This document shows positions 18,913 through 27,871 of a stretch of 64,000 bases of DNA, one piece after another. The notes under the pieces were generated by a model. It did not search any database, was not told the origin of the DNA, and saw only the letters and a list, made by a program, of their open reading frames with translations. Both the position numbers and the translations under genes were made by a program. The stretch is from Caenibius tardaugens NBRC 16725 (GTDB lineage Bacteria > Pseudomonadota > Alphaproteobacteria > Sphingomonadales > Sphingomonadaceae): contig NZ_CP034179.1 in the NCBI RefSeq assembly GCF_003860345.1, positions 3,270,001 to 3,334,000 on the forward strand. The letters are read 5' to 3'. Every line of letters starts with the position of its first letter. The stretch's first letter is position 1.

Positions 18913-19485
18913 TCAGCCGAGATTGGCGCTGACCATCGCATAAAGCATGGGGATCGAAAGCAGCGTGTTGGTGCGGCTGGCGATCAGGGCGCGCGGTGCG
19001 GCCGATGCCTTTTCTTCCGGGGTCGCTTCAACCAGGCCGAGGATCTTCTTCTGGGCGGGCCAGATGATGAACCAGACGTTGAAGGCCATGATCAGCGCGA
19101 GCCACATGCCGATGCCGATCAGGTTCACGTTGCCCTGACCCGAGAAGGTGAGAGCCTGGACGAGATAGCCACTGACGTGCGCGATCGCGAGACCGGTCAG
19201 CACCGTGAACAGCGCGCCGTAGCGGAAGAAGAACAGAACCTTGGGCGCGATATGCTTGGAAACGCCCGGCTTCAGTTCATCCGGGATCGTGGGCATGGTC
19301 GGAACTTGCACGAAGTTCAGATAGTAAAGCAGCCCGATCCAGACGATACCGAAGAACAGGTGAAGCCACCGCAGGATCGCGTTGGGATCAGCCGGTGCGC
19401 TTGCATTGAAGGCCATGATCAGTGCGATAGCGGCGGCAAATCCCACCACCAGCACCAGATGCAGGTTACCGAAAAACTTTGTCAT
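18913..19485 (-). CDS. PuuD-like (urate oxidase N-terminal domain) membrane protein
   Basis: The 190-residue product has five or six membrane helices and the motifs WLHLFFGIVWIGLLYYLNFV, FFFRYGALFTVLTGLA and NVWFIIWPAQKKILG, which match the membrane domain of PuuD-type urate hydroxylases. Full-length PuuD carries a C-terminal cytochrome c domain; none is present here (no CxxCH). Its activity is therefore uncertain; a heme-linked membrane redox protein is a reasonable inference. AAGGGGG precedes the ATG, which overlaps the ispZ stop (TAATG). Confidence 0.75.
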   Translation of the reverse strand: MTKFFGNLHLVLVVGFAAAIALIMAFNASAPADPNAILRWLHLFFGIVWIGLLYYLNFVQVPTMPTIPDELKPGVSKHIAPKVLFFFRYGALFTVLTGLAIAHVSGYLVQALTFSGQGNVNLIGIGMWLALIMAFNVWFIIWPAQKKILGLVEATPEEKASAAPRALIASRTNTLLSIPMLYAMVSANLG

Positions 19486-20237
19486 TATAATCCCCCTTCG
19501 TATCCGTTTTTGTTTCGTTTCACAGGAGAGGAGTGGAAACGGGGGATATTACGGGGCGGTGCGATTTTGTCACACCTTTTTGCAATATTAGGCGGGGGAA
19601 TGCGGTGCTCGGCCTCTTCCTCACCCTTGTCGCCCAGCCCATGGCGCAAGAGCATCGGTATTTGCGTGAAGGTAAACAGGAATGACAGCGGCATGAACAC
19701 CCAGAGTTTGGCCGCCAGCCATGATCCGAAATCCAGCGTCATCCGCAGCACCTCGTTCAACCCGGCAAGGCACAGGAAGAATACCCCCCAGTTGCGGGAC
19801 AGCTTCATCCAGCCTTCTTCGTTCAGCCCGTCAAACGCGGCCTCCAGCAGGATCTTGAGCAGGGCCTTGCCCTTCCAGTAGCCGATCAGAAGCGCGATAC
19901 CGAAAAACAGATAGACGACCGTCGGCTTGATTTGCACGAAGAACGGATCGTGCAGGAAGATGGTCAGCGAACCGAAGCCCACAATCAGTGCGGTGGACAG
20001 CAGCAGCATCGGCGACACTTTGCCCAGCCGCCATTTCGATACGGCCAGCGCGATCACGGCCGCGACCATGAAAGCAACCGTGCCGCGGACCACCGCGAAC
20101 ACTTCACCTACGGCATCATTGTGTTCTTCGGGCGCGTAATACTTGTAGACGAGGAAAAAGATGAGCAGCGGCCCGTAATCAACCAGCAGGTTGAGCCAGC
20201 CCGATTTCGCCTTTTCCTTGCTTTCCGTTGTTGTCAT
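19485..20237 (-). CDS. ispZ: Inner-membrane protein YciB/IspZ (septation protein A)
   Basis: YciB family proteins are five-helix inner-membrane proteins linked to envelope and division processes. Matching features are LVDYGPLLIFFLVYKY at the N-terminus, the DPFFVQIKPTVVYLFFG and RNWGVFFLCLAGLNEVLR motifs, and FTFTQIPML near the end. The 250 residues include a non-conserved hydrophilic tail of about 45 residues beyond the usual end. Its start overlaps the ftsY stop and its stop overlaps the next gene. Confidence 0.88.
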   Translation of the reverse strand: MTTTESKEKAKSGWLNLLVDYGPLLIFFLVYKYYAPEEHNDAVGEVFAVVRGTVAFMVAAVIALAVSKWRLGKVSPMLLLSTALIVGFGSLTIFLHDPFFVQIKPTVVYLFFGIALLIGYWKGKALLKILLEAAFDGLNEEGWMKLSRNWGVFFLCLAGLNEVLRMTLDFGSWLAAKLWVFMPLSFLFTFTQIPMLLRHGLGDKGEEEAEHRIPPPNIAKRCDKIAPPRNIPRFHSSPVKRNKNGYEGGL

Positions 20238-21163
20238 CAGGCCAGTCCTGCAATCACCCTTGCGACCAGATCGGGATCGAACGGACGCAAGTCATCAATT
20301 GTTTCGCCCACGCCGATCGCGTGAATGGGCAATCCATACTTTTCAGCCGCCGCCACAAGAACCCCGCCGCGGGCCGTTCCATCAAGCTTGGTCATGATCA
20401 ATCCGGTAACCCCGGCCACTTCCTTGAAAGTTTCAATCTGGGAGAGTGCATTCTGACCATTGGTCGCGTCAAGCACGAGTACCACATCATGCGGTGCTTC
20501 CGGGTTGATGCGGCCGAGAACGCGGCGAATTTTCGCCAGTTCGTCCATCAGTTCGGTCTTGTTCTGCAGCCGGCCCGCAGTATCGACGATCAGCGCGTCA
20601 CTGCCGATTTCCGTGGCTTTCCTGACCGCGTCGAACACGACGCTGGCGGGGTCGCCGCCTTCCGCACCCTTGACGATGGGAATGGACAGGCGATCGGCCC
20701 ATACGCTCAATTGGCCAATGGCGGCCGCGCGGAAGGTATCACCGGCAGCCAGCATGACGCTGTAGTCATCTTCCTGAAAAAGGTGCGCAAGCTTGGCGAT
20801 AGTCGTCGTCTTGCCACTGCCATTCACGCCAATTACCAGCACGACTTGCGGGCGGGGGAAGGCGGTCACTTCCAGCGGCTTGGCCACGGGCCGAAGAATT
20901 GCGGCGATCTCTTCCGCCACGGCTTCGCGCAGTCCCTGCTCATCAATATCGCGCCCGAAGCGCTGTTCCGACAGACGGGCCCGGATACGCGCGGCAGCGG
21001 TCGGGCCGAGATCCGACAAAATCAGCGCGTCCTCGACATCGTCGAGCGTCGCATCATCAAGCTTCGATGTGCCTCCGGAAACACCGGACAGGTTTTCGGA
21101 AAATTTGTCCGACGTTTTTCGGAAACCGCCGAGCAGGCGATCCGACCAGCTTTGCCCGCTCAT
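20237..21163 (-). CDS. ftsY: Signal recognition particle receptor FtsY
   Basis: FtsY is the SRP receptor GTPase that targets ribosome-nascent chains to SecYEG. The NG domain is complete: P-loop GVNGSGKTTT, G3 DTAGR, G4 TKLDG and the closing GVGETIDDLRPF. At 308 residues it has only a short acidic A domain, as is common in alphaproteobacteria. Four-base overlap with mtaB upstream. Confidence 0.96.
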   Translation of the reverse strand: MSGQSWSDRLLGGFRKTSDKFSENLSGVSGGTSKLDDATLDDVEDALILSDLGPTAAARIRARLSEQRFGRDIDEQGLREAVAEEIAAILRPVAKPLEVTAFPRPQVVLVIGVNGSGKTTTIAKLAHLFQEDDYSVMLAAGDTFRAAAIGQLSVWADRLSIPIVKGAEGGDPASVVFDAVRKATEIGSDALIVDTAGRLQNKTELMDELAKIRRVLGRINPEAPHDVVLVLDATNGQNALSQIETFKEVAGVTGLIMTKLDGTARGGVLVAAAEKYGLPIHAIGVGETIDDLRPFDPDLVARVIAGLA

Positions 21164-22344
21164 TGCAGCAGTCCTTCTTCGATACGTGTAGGCGTCAGGG
21201 GCAGGATCACGCCGCGCGGTGTACCCGGCGGCAGGGCGACGCGCGCGAAGTTTTCCGCATGGCCCGTCCCGTCAGCCTCGCTCAATACAAACAGTGTCTG
21301 GCCGATTTGCCGGTTCAGCCAGATTTCCCGTTCCCGCGCGACCGCGGCCCGCAACTGGGCGGCGCGTTCGCGGATTGTGGCGTGGTCCACTTGCGGCATG
21401 CGCGCAGCAGGCGTTCCGGGCCGGGGGGAATAAGGGAAAATGTGGCCGTGCACGATGGCAAGTTCACCAATAATGGAAAGATTGGCCGCATGCATGGCGG
21501 CATCTTCCGTCGGGAAACCCGCGATCAGATCCGCGCCGATGGCGATATCCGGGCGCCGTTCGCGCAGGTGCGAGACAAGCCGCACCGCGTCCGCACGCGC
21601 ATGGCGCCGCTTCATCCGTTTGAGCACCAGATCATCGCCGTGCTGAAGGGAAAGGTGAACATGGGGCATGACGCGAGGTTCGCTTGCCAGCAGTTCGAGC
21701 AGCTGATCATCGATCTCGACCCCGTCAAGCGACGACATCCGCAGGCGACGCAAGGAACCGAATGCGGTGAGAATGGCGTCGACCAGGCTTCCCAGTCGGG
21801 GGCTGCCGGGCAAATCATGGCCCCATGATGTGACATCCACGCCGGTAAGCACCACTTCGGGCGCGCCCAGTGCCATATGCTGTTCCACCTGTTGCAGCAC
21901 TTGCGCAATGGTCAGCGAACGGCTTGGCCCGCGGCCCTGCGGGATGACGCAGAATGTGCAGGCGTGATCACAGCCGTTCTGCACCGCGATGAAGGCGCGC
22001 GTATGCGCGGCGGGTTTCGGCGGGGCCGTGGCCGGGACATTCCATGCGCGCGGGTCCAGCTTGGCGGTATTGGGGATCAGCCCGTCGACTTCGGGCATGG
22101 CGGCGATCTGTTCGCGTTCGATATCCGCCGCGCACCCGGTGACCAGCAGGCGTGCATCGGGGCGCTGGCGGCGTGCCCTGCGGATTGCCTGCCGGGTCTG
22201 GCGCACGGCTTCGGCGGTCACAGCGCAACTGTTGACCACCACCACGTCGTTTTCCTGTGCGAGCAAAGCCCGGATCGACTCGCTTTCCGCGATGTTGAGC
22301 CGACAGCCGAGCGAAATGACTTCGGCTGGCTTCGCTTCGTTCAT
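21160..22344 (-). CDS. mtaB: tRNA (N6-threonylcarbamoyladenosine(37)) methylthiotransferase MtaB
   Basis: MtaB is a radical-SAM methylthiotransferase that makes ms2t6A37 in tRNAs reading ANN codons. The UPF0004 N-terminal domain (EVISLGCRLN, NSCAVTAEAVRQT, VTGCAA) holds three cysteines for one cluster. The radical SAM core has CDHACTFC (Cx3Cx2C) and a C-terminal TRAM-like region. The start at 22344 overlaps the dapF stop (ATGA); 394 residues. Confidence 0.92.
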   Translation of the reverse strand: MNEAKPAEVISLGCRLNIAESESIRALLAQENDVVVVNSCAVTAEAVRQTRQAIRRARRQRPDARLLVTGCAADIEREQIAAMPEVDGLIPNTAKLDPRAWNVPATAPPKPAAHTRAFIAVQNGCDHACTFCVIPQGRGPSRSLTIAQVLQQVEQHMALGAPEVVLTGVDVTSWGHDLPGSPRLGSLVDAILTAFGSLRRLRMSSLDGVEIDDQLLELLASEPRVMPHVHLSLQHGDDLVLKRMKRRHARADAVRLVSHLRERRPDIAIGADLIAGFPTEDAAMHAANLSIIGELAIVHGHIFPYSPRPGTPAARMPQVDHATIRERAAQLRAAVAREREIWLNRQIGQTLFVLSEADGTGHAENFARVALPPGTPRGVILPLTPTRIEEGLLQ

Positions 22345-23150
22345 GCGAGCGCGTCCCATTCGAAGTCGCCCCGGAACGATTCTGTTGCGGGCCCGGTCAT
22401 GGTGATGGTGCCGTCTTCACCCCACGCGATAGTGAGCGTGCCGCCCGGCAGGGTAACCGCAACACTGCGATCCACCAGCCCACGCCGCATGGCTGCGATC
22501 GCGCTGGCGCAGGCACCGGTCCCGCAGGCACGGGTCAGCCCAGCGCCACGTTCCCACACGCGCAGGCGCATCGCACCGCGATCCGTCACTGTTGCAACAT
22601 TGACATTGACCCGTTCGGGAAACAGCGGATCGTTTTCAATCACTGGGCCGAGCCGGTCGAGTTCGACCGCGTCGGTATCCGACACGAAAAACACAACATG
22701 TGGATTGCCGACATTGACCGCGACCGGGTTTTCCAGCTCTTCCCAGCCGACCGGCATCGACAGGGTATCCATCGCATAGGCGAGCGGGATTATATCCCAG
22801 TCGAAACGGGGCAGCCCCATGTTCACCGCAATTCCGGCGTCTGCCAGCTGCGCTTCGATCACCCCGCCACCCGTTTCGATAGTGCAGGCCTGTCCGTAAA
22901 GCAGCGCCACGGCGCGGCTGGCATTGCCGCAGGCGCCGACTTCACTGCCATCCGGATTGAAAATCCGCATGCGGAAATCCGCGATTGCGCTGTTTTCCAT
23001 CAGCACCAACTGGTCGCATCCGATGCCCGTGCGGCGATCGGCCAGCGCGGCTGCCTTGCGCGCGTCGACCGGCGGCAAGGGTTGGTTACGGCTGTCCAGC
23101 ACCACGAAGTCGTTGCCAAGACCGTGCATCTTGATGAAAGGAACGCGCAT
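22341..23150 (-). CDS. dapF: Diaminopimelate epimerase
   Basis: DapF interconverts LL- and meso-diaminopimelate for lysine and peptidoglycan synthesis without a cofactor. The N-terminus FIKMHGLGNDFVVLD is diagnostic. The two catalytic cysteines are in GACGNASRAVA and RACGTGACAS. The start at 23150 gives 269 residues; an ATG four codons upstream is possible. It leads the dapF-mtaB-ftsY-ispZ unit. Confidence 0.96.
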   Translation of the reverse strand: MRVPFIKMHGLGNDFVVLDSRNQPLPPVDARKAAALADRRTGIGCDQLVLMENSAIADFRMRIFNPDGSEVGACGNASRAVALLYGQACTIETGGGVIEAQLADAGIAVNMGLPRFDWDIIPLAYAMDTLSMPVGWEELENPVAVNVGNPHVVFFVSDTDAVELDRLGPVIENDPLFPERVNVNVATVTDRGAMRLRVWERGAGLTRACGTGACASAIAAMRRGLVDRSVAVTLPGGTLTIAWGEDGTITMTGPATESFRGDFEWDALA

Positions 23151-23206
23151 GATGCCGCGCATCTATGCGCTGGCGGGCCTCACGTCCAGTGTTGGTGGGG
23201 CAGTAT

Positions 23207-24873
23207 TCAGCCTGCTTGCCCGTGTTTTGGCATAAGGGAGCGGTGCGCGCGGTCATCGGGCGCAGGATGTTCCATCGGGGCGATCAGGAGATTGCGTTCT
23301 GCCAGCATGGCCGAGGTTTCCCATGCGCTTTGGGGTTTGCCATAAAGGAAGCCCTGACCTTTCATGGCACCCATACTGCGCAGGACCTGATGCACGGGCT
23401 CGGATTCAATCCCTTCCGCTGTGACAGGCAGGTTCAGCCCTTTCGCCAGCGACACAATGGCTTCGACCAGTTTGCGATTGGCTTCGTCATCGGCCAGACC
23501 GGTGACAAAGCTGCGATCAATTTTCAGCTGGTCGAATGGCAGGGAACGAAGCTGGGTCAGGCTCGAATAGCCGCTGCCGAAGTCATCCAGGCTGATGCGA
23601 ATACCCTGATTTTTAAGACTGGTGATCATCGAACGCACGGTCCCGATCTGATCGTGGAGGCAGCTTTCGGTAATCTCTATTTCAAGGCGTTCGGGCGGGA
23701 AGCCGGATTCGATCAGCATATGCAGCAGTTTTTGTGAGAACCAGGGGTCGCGCAGTTGTACGGGGGAGATGTTGACGGAAAGCACCAGTCGCGGGTCCCA
23801 CTGTTTCGCGTCGTTCAGGGCCGTGCGGATCAGGGATTCCGACAGGGCGGCAATGGCGCCGATCTCTTCCGCAACGGGAATGAAAACCTCGGCGGTGATC
23901 CCGTTCATATGCGGGGCTTGCCAATGGGCCAGCATTTCGAATCCCACCAGATCACCCGTCTCGATATCGACCTGCTGCTGGTAATAGGGAACGAATTCAC
24001 CCTCGGCGATCGCCTTGCGAATGCTGTTTTCCAGATCGCTGCGGATGCGCAGTTCGCTTTCCATGGCAGGGTTGAACCAACTGTATCGGTTACGGCCAGC
24101 CTTTTTTGCCTGATACATCGCGATGTCCGCTTCGTGGATCACCTGTTCTGCGGACGTCGGGCTTGTGCCGCAGGTCTGTGCGATGCCGATGGATGCCGTC
24201 ACATCGCATGACGATTCTTCCACAGACAGGGGGGAACTGATGGTTTTCAGGATATTCAGGGCGACGACATCCACGCGTTCCGGCTGTTGCGGGTCGAATG
24301 GCATGAAGCAGCAGAATTCATCCCCGCCCAATCGTGCGAGTTGGGCTTCCGGGGGATGGCCGTGGAAATGCGTTTGGCAATATCGATCAGCAGACTGTCG
24401 CCCGCGCGGTGCCCGTTGAGATCGTTGACATGCTTGAAGTTGTCGAGATCGAGCAACAAGGCCGCGATTTTCTGGCCGCTTCTGGCAGCCTGACCGCCCA
24501 TTGTGGCAATGACTGCCGGCGTGCTGCGCCTGTTGAGGCATCCGGTCAGCGGGTCGGTGGCGGCGAGGGTGCGGGCCTCGGCTTCGGCCTCGCTGCGAAC
24601 CCGTACTTCCTGGCCCAGTTCCTTGTAGCGACGCCATCCGAAGATGATGAGCGCAATGTTGAGCAATAGGGCGCTGACGAGAGCGGGTTCAGGCTGTCTG
24701 CCTGTGCCAAGCCAGGCGCCGATTGTCTGGCCGATCGTGGGGCCGCCAATGCCGACGAACAACAGGCAGGCAGCGATCATGATGCCGATTGCGACGATAT
24801 CGTGATCGGCGCGCTCCAGCGCGTTTTCTTGCCCCTGTACTTTGGTTGTAGCCACGGCGCCCCCCAACGGCAT
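23207..24873 (-). pseudogene. Membrane GGDEF-EAL cyclic-di-GMP protein, interrupted by a -1 frameshift
   Basis: Two reading frames together form one protein. The first (from ATG at 24873) has two membrane helices and the start of a GGDEF domain (TDPLTGCLNRRST, LLLDLDNFKHVNDLNGHRAGD). The second continues with LARLGGDEFCCF and a full EAL domain (DDFGSGYSSLTQL, KIDRSFV). The frames join at a run of five Gs at 24351-24355 (Cs in the sense strand); a sixth base would restore reading. The EAL motif itself reads EML. No RxxD inhibitory site precedes GGDEF. Whether this is a true mutation, phase variation or a sequencing error cannot be told. Confidence 0.85.
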
Positions 24874-24966
24874 TAATCATCCGGGGTTTGCCACGACGAA
24901 TTTGAGAATTGGTTAATAAAGCTTGTATTCGTGTGCGTTGAGGGTTTGTTGTTATCCCCTTTTCTT

Positions 24967-25905
24967 TCAGTTTTTTAAGCCAATGTCGCGCAGGCGCTGC
25001 TGCAGGAAATCATCGGCCATGATCGGATGCGGATAACGATTGGGTCTGTCTGGTCCGATACATTGCGGCAGGGTGGCTATAGTGTAATCGCTGCGTGGGT
25101 GCAGGAAAAAGGGCATGGAATAGCGGCTGCGCTGTGCCGCATTTTCCGCCGGGTTGCGCACGCGATGAATGGTGGAGGGCAGAACATGGTTCGTCAGCCG
25201 TTCCAGCATATCCCCGACATTGATCACAAGCGCACCATCCGGTGGCGATACGGGGAGCCACCGCCCATTGCGGTCCAGCAATTCCAGACCCGATTCCTCC
25301 GCGCCCAGAAGCAGGGTGATCAGATTGATGTCGCCGTGGGCCGCCGCACGTACAGCGCCATGCGGATCACTGGTGAGCGGGGGATAATGGAGCAGGCGCA
25401 ATACGGAATTGCCAAAATCCACGACCGGGTCAAACCACGCGGCGGGCAATCCGAGATAGATTGCGATGCGCGACAGGATGATCCGTCCTGTGCGATCGAG
25501 TTCGGCGAACATGGCGCGAAACGTGTCTGCGAAACCATCGGGATGATCGGGCCAGATATTGGCCGGCATCGACCCAGACAGCAGGGGATGGCCAGCAGGA
25601 AGATCGCGCCCGATATGCCAGAATTCCTTGAGGTCCCCCCGATTTGCCCCTTTGGCTACCTCGCGTCCGAACGGTGTATAGCCACGGGCACCGGCCATGT
25701 CTGGCCTGTGATACTGACGTTTCGTATCCTCGGGCAGCGCGAAAAAGGTGCGCGTGAGAGCCCATGCCCGGGCGACCATGGCCGAATCCAGCCCATGATC
25801 GCATACCATCGCAAAACCGAAGCGTTCGAAGCTTTCGCCTATTCCTTGTGCAAAGCGGGTTTCATCGTCGTTGAGGGAGAGGATGGGGAGAGTTTCTAAC
25901 GTCAT
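24967..25905 (-). CDS. Isopenicillin N synthase-like 2-oxoglutarate/Fe(II) oxygenase
   Basis: The 312-residue protein has the N-terminal DIOX_N domain (PILSLNDDE, FGFAMVCDHGL) and a 2OG-Fe(II) domain with iron ligands HGD (AAHGDINLITLLL) and the distal His in LPSTIHRV, plus the RSRYSMPFF 2-oxoglutarate motif. This family oxidises small molecules; the substrate is not known. It is a single gene divergent from the EVE-domain gene. Confidence 0.85.
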   Translation of the reverse strand: MTLETLPILSLNDDETRFAQGIGESFERFGFAMVCDHGLDSAMVARAWALTRTFFALPEDTKRQYHRPDMAGARGYTPFGREVAKGANRGDLKEFWHIGRDLPAGHPLLSGSMPANIWPDHPDGFADTFRAMFAELDRTGRIILSRIAIYLGLPAAWFDPVVDFGNSVLRLLHYPPLTSDPHGAVRAAAHGDINLITLLLGAEESGLELLDRNGRWLPVSPPDGALVINVGDMLERLTNHVLPSTIHRVRNPAENAAQRSRYSMPFFLHPRSDYTIATLPQCIGPDRPNRYPHPIMADDFLQQRLRDIGLKN

Positions 25906-25965
25906 GTGGAGATACGGGCCGTTTGCGGTTAAGGCGCGGCTCTAACGCGAAATGGGAGCACATGC

Positions 25966-26379
25966 ATGAGCAAAAGCTATTGGCTGATGAAGTCGGAACC
26001 CGATGCTTATAGCTGGGACGATCTCGTCACCGAAGGCGAAGGCACCTGGGATGGCGTGCGCAACCATCGCGCAGCCAACAACCTGCGCGCGATGAAAGTG
26101 GGCGATCAGGCGTTCTTCTACCATTCGAATATCGGCAAGGAGATCGTCGGGATTGTAGAAATCAGCGTTTCGGGAATACCCGATCCCAGCGATCCCGAAG
26201 GCAAATGGGCCGCTGTGAAAGTGAAGCCTGTGCGTAAACTGGCGCATCCCGTTACCCTGAAAGCCATCAAGGAAAATCCGGCTTTGGTCGAGATGGAACT
26301 GGTGCGCCTGTCACGCCTGTCCGTTGCAGAAATCCAGCCGACCGAATGGCGGGAAGTCCTCGCTATGGCTGGGGAGTAG
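25966..26379 (+). CDS. EVE domain-containing protein
   Basis: The 137-residue protein is a single EVE domain (PUA-like/YTH-related fold), beginning with YWLMKSEPDAYSWDDL and containing GTWDGVRNHRAANNLRAMKVGD and the FYHSN core. EVE domains bind modified bases in nucleic acids; in core genomes they are stand-alone. A DNA- or RNA-modification reader role is family knowledge; the precise target is unknown. Confidence 0.92.
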   Translation: MSKSYWLMKSEPDAYSWDDLVTEGEGTWDGVRNHRAANNLRAMKVGDQAFFYHSNIGKEIVGIVEISVSGIPDPSDPEGKWAAVKVKPVRKLAHPVTLKAIKENPALVEMELVRLSRLSVAEIQPTEWREVLAMAGE

Positions 26380-26403
26380 AACCAGACGGCCGCAGTGGCT
26401 GTA

Positions 26404-26422
26404 CCATCCTGTTACAGGATGG
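26404..26422. repeat. Perfect 8-bp inverted repeat
   Basis: CCATCCTG and CAGGATGG flank TTA. It lies 25 bp after the EVE gene and 55 bp before a small ORF. There is no T run, so it is either a weak terminator-type hairpin or an operator for the small gene. Confidence 0.5.
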
Positions 26423-26477
26423 GAAATCGGGTGTGGACGGGGCTATCCAATGGTTAGCATTCAGTTAATATCGGGGC

Positions 26478-26669
26478 ATGAAACAAGCCCTGATCCTGCC
26501 TGGTGAGAAAGCGGTCTATACCGTTCCTGCGCCGCATGGACGGGGGGCACAGCGCAGGACCGGAAGCGTGCGGCAGGCTTGTAGCGGTATCCTTTCGTGG
26601 CAGGATATCCGGGATTTCCTGAGCGTTTATTGCGCGGCCTTTCTCGTCGTCAGCATCTACATTTTTTAA
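26478..26669 (+). CDS. Small hypothetical protein with C-terminal membrane helix
   Basis: A 63-codon ORF, MKQALILPGEKAVYTVPAPH and onward, ends in a hydrophobic segment (DFLSVYCAAFLVVSIYIF) that could be a tail-anchor helix after a basic middle (GRGAQRRTGSVRQ). A weak GGGG lies just before the ATG. I do not recognise the family. It occupies an otherwise empty stretch before the convergent deacetylase-family gene, with codon use like its neighbours, which supports it being real. Confidence 0.5.
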   Translation: MKQALILPGEKAVYTVPAPHGRGAQRRTGSVRQACSGILSWQDIRDFLSVYCAAFLVVSIYIF

Positions 26670-26748
26670 CACCGGGCCGCGATGGCCTGCGGCGCCGATG
26701 GACACGGCCCCCTGACAAGAGCAGCCAGAGGCGGGTTTGCCTCGGGCA

Positions 26749-27852
26749 TCAGCCCAGGTTGCGTACGAGTTCGTCGATACGGTTACGCACGAACGCTGTC
26801 ATGGCGGGGCCGGGCTGCTGTGGGATCAGAATGTCGAGAGAGGGATCGACGACCGCAGTCCGATGGCCGCTCAGAGCCTCGACAATAGCCAGCCCCATAA
26901 ACGGGATGAGAGCTTCGGAATAGCCACCTTCATGCACCATGACGAGCCGTCCACCGCATAGGTTTTGCGCCACTTCGCGCATGCGGGTGGTCATTGCGCG
27001 GAAGGTATCGCTGTGGGCCAGCATCCGCGCCATTGGATCGGCGCCGCCCGCATCGAGGCCGCTGGCGATGACGATCAGTTCTGGCTGGAACGCTTCGAGC
27101 GCAGGCACGACCAGCCTGTCGAGCGCGTAGCGATAGCCATCGTCACCCGTTCCTGGTGGCAGTGGAATATTGAGGTTGAAGCCTTCACCGGCGCCCGTTC
27201 CGCGATCTTCCGCGCCGCTGTATCCGGGCGGGAAGCAGTTTTCCTGATGGAGTGAGATAGTGAGGGTATCAGCCCGTTCCTGATAGACCGCCTGTGTGCC
27301 GTTGCCGTGATGGACGTCCCAGTCCACCACGGCCACACGTCCGAGACCATGTTTGGCCCGCGCCGCCTCGATCGCGATCGGGATATTGCACAAGAGGCAG
27401 AACCCCATCGATCGATCGGGGAGGCAATGGTGTCCGGCCGGCCGACAGAGGGCATAGGCATTGGTCACCGCGCCTGCGACGACATCGTCAATTGCAGTCC
27501 GGGCGAGCCCTGCGGAGATGCGGGCGATGTCATAGCCGCCCGCACTGAACGGCGCGTAATCCCCAATGTCCCCGCCGCCCGCGGCGCTGACGCGGGCAAA
27601 CTCTTCCAGATAGCGCGCGGTATGGACGCGCAGCATCTCCTCTCCCGACACGGGTGTGGATTTGCGGACATCCAGCCTGTCGATCAGCCCGCTGGCCTGC
27701 ACGAGGCTTAACAGGCGCCGCTTGGCGTCGGGGGTATCAGCTCCGGCGACGCCGGACGGGGGCTGGACCCAGCCGCCGACCGGCAGGAACAGCGCCTGCA
27801 TCCCGACACAATGCCAGAAGGTCCGTTCTTCTGTGTAGAATCCGGTCGTCAT
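26749..27852 (-). CDS. Histone deacetylase/acetylpolyamine amidohydrolase family protein
   Basis: The protein has the zinc-hydrolase core of the arginase-deacetylase superfamily: RPAGHHC, VVDWDVHHGNGTQ (zinc Asp and His), SGLDAGGADP (second zinc Asp) and EGGYS. Bacterial members deacetylate polyamines and other N-acetylated small amines. The start at 27852, with GGGAG upstream, gives 367 residues; a longer frame is not supported. It follows the TonB receptor gene by 19 bp on the same strand, so the pair likely imports and deacetylates one substrate. Confidence 0.85.
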   Translation of the reverse strand: MTTGFYTEERTFWHCVGMQALFLPVGGWVQPPSGVAGADTPDAKRRLLSLVQASGLIDRLDVRKSTPVSGEEMLRVHTARYLEEFARVSAAGGGDIGDYAPFSAGGYDIARISAGLARTAIDDVVAGAVTNAYALCRPAGHHCLPDRSMGFCLLCNIPIAIEAARAKHGLGRVAVVDWDVHHGNGTQAVYQERADTLTISLHQENCFPPGYSGAEDRGTGAGEGFNLNIPLPPGTGDDGYRYALDRLVVPALEAFQPELIVIASGLDAGGADPMARMLAHSDTFRAMTTRMREVAQNLCGGRLVMVHEGGYSEALIPFMGLAIVEALSGHRTAVVDPSLDILIPQQPGPAMTAFVRNRIDELVRNLG

Positions 27853-27871
27853 GATGTCTGCTCCCGGATCG

